From positions 2,604,001 to 2,668,000 of the forward strand of contig NZ_CP033019.1 in assembly GCF_003667705.1 (NCBI RefSeq): 64,000 nt of DNA, given 5' to 3'. Position 1 is the first letter of the stretch. Each line of letters starts with the position of its first letter. The notes under the pieces were generated by a model. The model saw only the letters and a list, made by a program, of their open reading frames with translations, searched no databases and had not been told where the DNA came from. The position numbers were made by a program, and so were the translations under genes. This DNA is from Janthinobacterium agaricidamnosum (lineage in GTDB: Bacteria; Pseudomonadota; Gammaproteobacteria; Burkholderiales; Burkholderiaceae_D). This document shows, one piece after another, positions 57,861 to 64,000 of this stretch.

Positions 57861-60800
57861 ATGACTAAGAAATTTGAATCCGCCGCCTTCGCGCAATCTT
57901 CCGAAGCGGCCGGCGTGTCCGCCATTGACGCCTATCTGAACAGCCTGGCGGCCCCGCAGCGTTTCGTGGGCACGGCGAACGCCGATGTACTCACCGGCAC
58001 CACGGGCGCGGACGTGCTCGAAGGACTGGCGGGCGACGACACGTATTACGTCAACCATAGCGGCGACGTGGTCGTCGAGCTGGCCAACGGCGGCACCGAT
58101 ACCGTGTACACCAGCGTCAACTACACGGTGGCCGAGAACGTCGAGAACGTCCACCTGACCGCCGCAGGTCTGACGGTGACGGGCAGCGCCACGACCAACA
58201 ACATCTTTTACGTCGATGTCCCTGGCGGGCACGTGATTGATGGCGGCAGCACGGGCAACGTGGTCAACTACGGCGGCGCAAGCGCGGGAGTGACGGCTGT
58301 CTTTGCGCCTGCGGACGGCCCACTAGTGGCGCGTCCTGGCGCTGACGTAGTGAGGAATGTGGCCAGCATCGTCGGCAGCAAGTTCAATGATGTGCTGACC
58401 GGCAACGAACTCAGGAATTTCCTTGCCGGCGGTTATGGAAATGACATTTTGCAGGGCGGCAAAGGCGACGATGGCCTGTTCGGCGCGATGGGTGACGATA
58501 CCTACATTTTCGCTCGCGGCGACGGCGCCGATAACATCACCGAGATGGTGGAGGCGGGCAGCCGCAACGTCGTCTCCTTCCTGGCAGGCGTCAGCGCCGA
58601 CCAGTTGTGGTTCCGCCAGGTGGGCGCGAACCTTGAAGTGAGCACCATCGGCACGGCCGACAGGATCACCATCAATGGCTGGTATAACGCCGGCTCGCCT
58701 CCTCGCATCGATGAATTCCGCACAGCCAACGGCCGCGTGCTGCTGGGAAGCGACGTGGAAAACCTGGTGCGGGCGATGGCCGTCCTGGTGCCGCCGCCGG
58801 CGGGCCAGCTGACCTTGCCGGCCGGCATCGCCGCCGCGCTGGCACCAGCGCTGGCGCAGAACTGGCGCACGGAAGGGCCGAACCAGCCGACCAACGGCAC
58901 TTTCACCGGCACGGCGAACCCGGACATCATCAAGGGCACGGCGGGCGCCGACGTGATGGCCGGCCTGGGCGGCGACGATATCTATTACGTCAACCATGGC
59001 GGCGACGCTGTCGTCGAACAGGCGGGCGGCGGACGCGACACAGTCTACACCACCGTCAATCACACCCTGGCCGCCAACGTGGAAGAGGTGCATGTCAGCG
59101 CCGCCGGCCTGACGGTGACGGGCAACGGCAACGCGAACGTCTTCCACGTCGATGCCGCCGGCGGCAATGTGCTGCGCGGCGTCGGCGCGAACACTTCGGC
59201 CACCTATGCCGCGTCCAAGGCTGGCGTGACGGCCGCCATGATCGCCGTCAACGGTGACGCCACGGCGCGCCCGGGCAGCGATGTGCTGGTCAATATTTCC
59301 AACGTGACAGGCAGCGCCCATGACGACGTGCTGTCAGGCAACGAACTGGCCAACACCCTGTCCGGCGGCCTCGGCAACGATACCTTGCAAGGCGGCAAGG
59401 GGGACGACGTGCTGACCGGCGGCCTGGGCGACGATATCTATGTCTTTGCGCGCGGCGACGGCGCCGACGTCATCGCCGAGCCCTCGGCCGACGCCAATTA
59501 CGACAGCATCGCCTTTTTGGCCGGCGTGAACATCGACCAGCTGTGGTTCCGCCAGGTGGGCGCGGATCTGGAAGTGAGCACCATCGGCACGACGGACAAG
59601 ATCACCATCCGCAGCTGGAACGCGGCTGCGCCGAACATCGAGGAATTCCGCACGGCCGCCGGCCACGTCATGCGCGGCGCCGACGTGCAGCTGCTGGTGC
59701 AGGCGATGGCGAACCTGACGCCGCCGCCGCTGGGCCAGTTGACCCTGCCGGCCGCCACGGCCGCTGCCCTGGCGCCCGTGCTGGCCCAGGCCTGGCACTT
59801 CAACGGTCCCACGCAGCCCACGGGGCAGCACTTTGTCGGCACGGCGAACGCCGATGTCATCAACGGCACGGCCGGCGCCGACCTGCTCGAAGGCTTGGGC
59901 GGCGACGACACGTATTACGTCAACCACAGTGGCGACTTCATCGTCGAGCGGGGCAACGGCGGCAACGATACCGTCTACACCAGCGTCGATTACACGGTGG
60001 CCGACAATGTCGAATACGTGCGCCTCGCCTCTGCCGGCCTGAAGGTGACTGGCAGCGCCTATAACAACAACGTCTTTTATGTCGATACCCCCGGCGGCAA
60101 TGTGCTCGATGGCGCCGGTGCCGGCAACTCGGTCACTTACAGCGGCGCCAGCACAGGCGTGACGGCCGTCTTCGCGCCCGTTGGCGGTCCCTTGACCGCG
60201 CGTCCCGGCGTAGACGTGCTGTCCAATTTCGGCATGCTGTTCGGCAGCAAGTTCGACGATGTGCTGATCGGCAATGAGCTCAAGAACATTCTCTTTGGCG
60301 GCTTCGGCAATGATATCTTCCAAGGCGGCAAGGGCGGTGACACTCTGGCCGGCCTCGCGGGCGACGACACCTATATCTTCGCCCGCGGCGACGGCGCCGA
60401 CATCATCGCTGAGACGGAGGAGGCGGGCAGCCATGACGTCGTGTCTTTCCTGGCCGGCATCAGCGCCGAGCAGCTGTGGTTCCGCCAGGTGGGCGCCAAC
60501 CTGGAAGTGAGCACCATCGGCACCACGGACAAGATCACCGTGAATAACTGGTTTGCCGATACGGCCGTGCGCATCGAGGAATTCCGCATGGCCGATGGCC
60601 GCGTCTTGTTGGGTAGCAATGTGCAAAACCTCGTGCAAGCGATGGCTAGCCTGACGCCGCCGCCGGCCGGCCAGCTGACCTTGCCTGCCGGCACGGCAGC
60701 CATCCTGGCGCCGGCGCTGGCGCAGAACTGGCGTGCCGCGCAGCAATTTGGCGCGGCCAGCCAGGGCGGATCCGCTGCCTGGCAAGCCGATCCGGCGCAT

Positions 60801-60905
60801 CTGGTGCAAGCGATGGCCGGCTTTGCCGTGCCCGCGGCCGCATCGGCGCCCTGGTCCGGCCACGGCAACCCGTCGACGCAGATCCAGCTGGCGGCAGCGC
60901 AATGA
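57861..60905 (+). CDS. RTX-type calcium-binding protein of three tandem ~310-residue units, type I secretion substrate
   Basis: 1014 residues, no N-terminal signal. Units start near residues 33, 348 and 657. Each has NADVLTGTTGADVLEGLAGD-type nonapeptides, DTYYVNHSGD, a second glycine/Asp-rich block (GNDILQGGKGDD), then LWFRQVGANLEVSTIGT, the haemolysin-type calcium-binding related domain. Every unit ends with the LVRAM...PPPAGQLTLPAG block, so each looks like a whole ancestral protein. A ~55-residue tail, LVQAMAGFAVPAAASAPWSG onward, probably holds the C-terminal secretion signal. No enzyme or toxin domain is seen; a surface or adhesive role is likely. ABC and membrane-fusion genes follow. 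ATG 57861 is weakly preceded by a ribosome-binding site (GACAGG). Confidence 0.87.
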   Translation: MTKKFESAAFAQSSEAAGVSAIDAYLNSLAAPQRFVGTANADVLTGTTGADVLEGLAGDDTYYVNHSGDVVVELANGGTDTVYTSVNYTVAENVENVHLTAAGLTVTGSATTNNIFYVDVPGGHVIDGGSTGNVVNYGGASAGVTAVFAPADGPLVARPGADVVRNVASIVGSKFNDVLTGNELRNFLAGGYGNDILQGGKGDDGLFGAMGDDTYIFARGDGADNITEMVEAGSRNVVSFLAGVSADQLWFRQVGANLEVSTIGTADRITINGWYNAGSPPRIDEFRTANGRVLLGSDVENLVRAMAVLVPPPAGQLTLPAGIAAALAPALAQNWRTEGPNQPTNGTFTGTANPDIIKGTAGADVMAGLGGDDIYYVNHGGDAVVEQAGGGRDTVYTTVNHTLAANVEEVHVSAAGLTVTGNGNANVFHVDAAGGNVLRGVGANTSATYAASKAGVTAAMIAVNGDATARPGSDVLVNISNVTGSAHDDVLSGNELANTLSGGLGNDTLQGGKGDDVLTGGLGDDIYVFARGDGADVIAEPSADANYDSIAFLAGVNIDQLWFRQVGADLEVSTIGTTDKITIRSWNAAAPNIEEFRTAAGHVMRGADVQLLVQAMANLTPPPLGQLTLPAATAAALAPVLAQAWHFNGPTQPTGQHFVGTANADVINGTAGADLLEGLGGDDTYYVNHSGDFIVERGNGGNDTVYTSVDYTVADNVEYVRLASAGLKVTGSAYNNNVFYVDTPGGNVLDGAGAGNSVTYSGASTGVTAVFAPVGGPLTARPGVDVLSNFGMLFGSKFDDVLIGNELKNILFGGFGNDIFQGGKGGDTLAGLAGDDTYIFARGDGADIIAETEEAGSHDVVSFLAGISAEQLWFRQVGANLEVSTIGTTDKITVNNWFADTAVRIEEFRMADGRVLLGSNVQNLVQAMASLTPPPAGQLTLPAGTAAILAPALAQNWRAAQQFGAASQGGSAAWQADPAHLVQAMAGFAVPAAASAPWSGHGNPSTQIQLAAAQ
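57958..60740 (+). repeat. Three tandem ~930-bp repeat units inside the RTX gene
   Basis: Units begin about 57960, 58902 and 59830 and are diverged at the third-base level but aligned along their length. Units 1 and 3 are more alike (DTYYVNHSGD, GASAGVTAVFAP / GASTGVTAVFAP) than either is to unit 2. Confidence 0.85.
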
Positions 60906-60944
60906 CCGCTTACGTTGATCGCTTGAGCACGTAGTTCCACCCCC

Positions 60945-60985
60945 GCGCAGCCGGGCCGGCCTTGCACGTGCCGGCCCGGCTGCGC
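60945..60985 (+). terminator. Long GC-rich hairpin between the RTX gene and its transporter genes
   Basis: Perfect 16-bp stem (GCGCAGCCGGGCCGGC pairing with 60970-60985) and a 9-base loop, 39 bp after the RTX stop and 22 bp before the ABC gene. No T-run follows, so termination would be partial at most. It may lower transporter expression or protect the substrate mRNA. Confidence 0.6.
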
Positions 60986-61007
60986 CATTGATTTCCGACA
61001 TGATCCG

Positions 61008-63202
<2,195 letters not shown>

Positions 63203-63206
<4 letters not shown>

Positions 63207-64000
63207 GCGCCGGCCACCGTCTCGCCGCGTATGGCGAGCTGTTCAAACGCTATGGCCAGGTGCTGCGGCACAGCTGGCAAAGCCGCGCCACGCTGGGCGG
63301 CCCTGTGCTCAGCGAAGACGAGGCGGCCTTCCTGCCGGCCGCGCTGGCGCTGCAGGAGCGGCCCGTGTCGCCGTCGTTGCGCCTGACTGCCAGGGTGCTG
63401 ATGCTGCTGGTCGGCTGCGTGGTGCTGTGGGCCGTTTTTGGCCGGGTCGACATCATCGTCCATGCGGCGGGCAAGATCATTCCATCCGGTAACACCAAGA
63501 CCATCGCTTCCGTCGACGTGGCTGCCGTGCGCGCCCTGCATGTGCGGGAAGGGCAGGCCGTGCAGGCGGGCCAGCTGCTGGTGGAACTCGACAGCCGGGG
63601 GCCCGACGCCGAGCGCGACAAGGCGGCCGGCGACGCCGTGGCGGCCGCGCTGCAGGTGGCCCGCGCGCGCGCGCTGATCGCCGCCGTCGACACCCTGACG
63701 ATGCCGAAGCTGGCGGCGCCGGACGCGATCCCGGCCCTGGAGCGCGCCGCCGCGCAAGCGCACGTGGATGGCCAGTACGCGAGTTTTCGCGCCAGGCTGG
63801 CGCACCTCGACGGCGAAATCGCCCGCTACGCGCAGGCGCTGCCATTGGCGGCCCAGCGGGCCGGCGATTACCGGGCGCTGCTGGCCACGCGCGACGTGGC
63901 CGAACACGCATGGCTGGAGAAGGAACAGGCGCGCATCGACCTGGCCGGCCAGCTGGCGTCGGCCCGCAGCGAGCGGGCGGCCCTGGTGGCGCAGACGAGG
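63203..64000 (+). CDS. Type I secretion membrane-fusion protein (HlyD-like), 3' end outside window
   Basis: About 266 codons are visible from ATG 63203. A cytoplasmic N-terminus (~60 residues, ending ALQERPVSPSLR) leads into one membrane helix (VLMLLVGCVVLWAVFG). The biotinyl-lipoyl half-motif follows (GKIIPSGNTKTIASVDVAAV, VREGQAVQAGQLLVELDSRG), then a long coiled-coil region rich in Ala and Arg. This bridges the ABC protein and an outer-membrane TolC-like channel, not present in the window. Translation is coupled to the ABC gene. Confidence 0.94.

Overview
The window is GC-rich, densely coded DNA from a betaproteobacterium, most likely an Oxalobacteraceae member close to Janthinobacterium. 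This is inferred from gene content and codon use (PQQ glucose dehydrogenase, a XrtA/PEP-CTERM-type sugar transferase with PrsK and PrsR, LpxO, ISC-type ferredoxin, DUF1439 lipoprotein), not from a search. No tRNA, rRNA, CRISPR array, insertion sequence or phage module was seen.

Layout. 1-14 kb: metabolic genes with local regulators. These are a partial nnr (metabolite repair), a 5-oxoprolinase-type hydantoinase, a divergent AraC regulator/alcohol dehydrogenase pair, gcd followed by a TetR gene (with a clean palindromic operator candidate in front of gcd), a solitary small gene flanked by dispersed repeats, and a divergent LysR/SDR pair. 14-21.5 kb: a REC-TPR protein whose phospho-acceptor Asp is replaced by Glu, a membrane diguanylate cyclase, and purL. 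21.6-24.1 kb: an AT-rich foreign island with a 612-residue HEPN-motif protein beside a frameshifted amj (lipid II flippase) pseudogene. 24.4-29 kb: a secreted GH20-like protein, several small exported or unknown proteins, and a LuxR-type regulator.

29.2-35.7 kb holds the most interesting unit: five tightly packed plus-strand genes. They encode a TerY-like vWA protein, a PP2C phosphatase, a transmembrane Ser/Thr kinase-like protein fused to a TPR region and a TonB-C-like end, and two paralogous secreted MORN-repeat proteins. The first three match the vWA/PP2C/kinase triad known from TerY-linked systems and E. coli yegL/yegK/yegI; the envelope-facing half looks like a new extension. The kinase linker carries seven perfect copies of a hexanucleotide repeat.

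35.8-39.6 kb is a run of about eight small, unrelated, minus-strand genes, each separated by a copy of the same ~50-bp dispersed repeat. The arrangement is cassette-like and may be an orphan immunity-type array. A single gene at 10.7-11.3 kb is flanked by the same repeats.

39.8-54.5 kb is mostly conserved chromosome: nadB; a three-gene exopolysaccharide/PEP-CTERM regulatory operon; a hemerythrin operon with a 24-residue membrane peptide; lipoproteins; an M13 peptidase; ferredoxin; LpxO; and a thioesterase. 54.5-64 kb holds a chemoreceptor with a long structured leader, a CPBP-like gene that appears frameshifted against its continuation, and a type I secretion locus (RTX protein made of three tandem ~310-residue units, ABC transporter, partial membrane-fusion protein) with a strong hairpin between the substrate and transporter genes.
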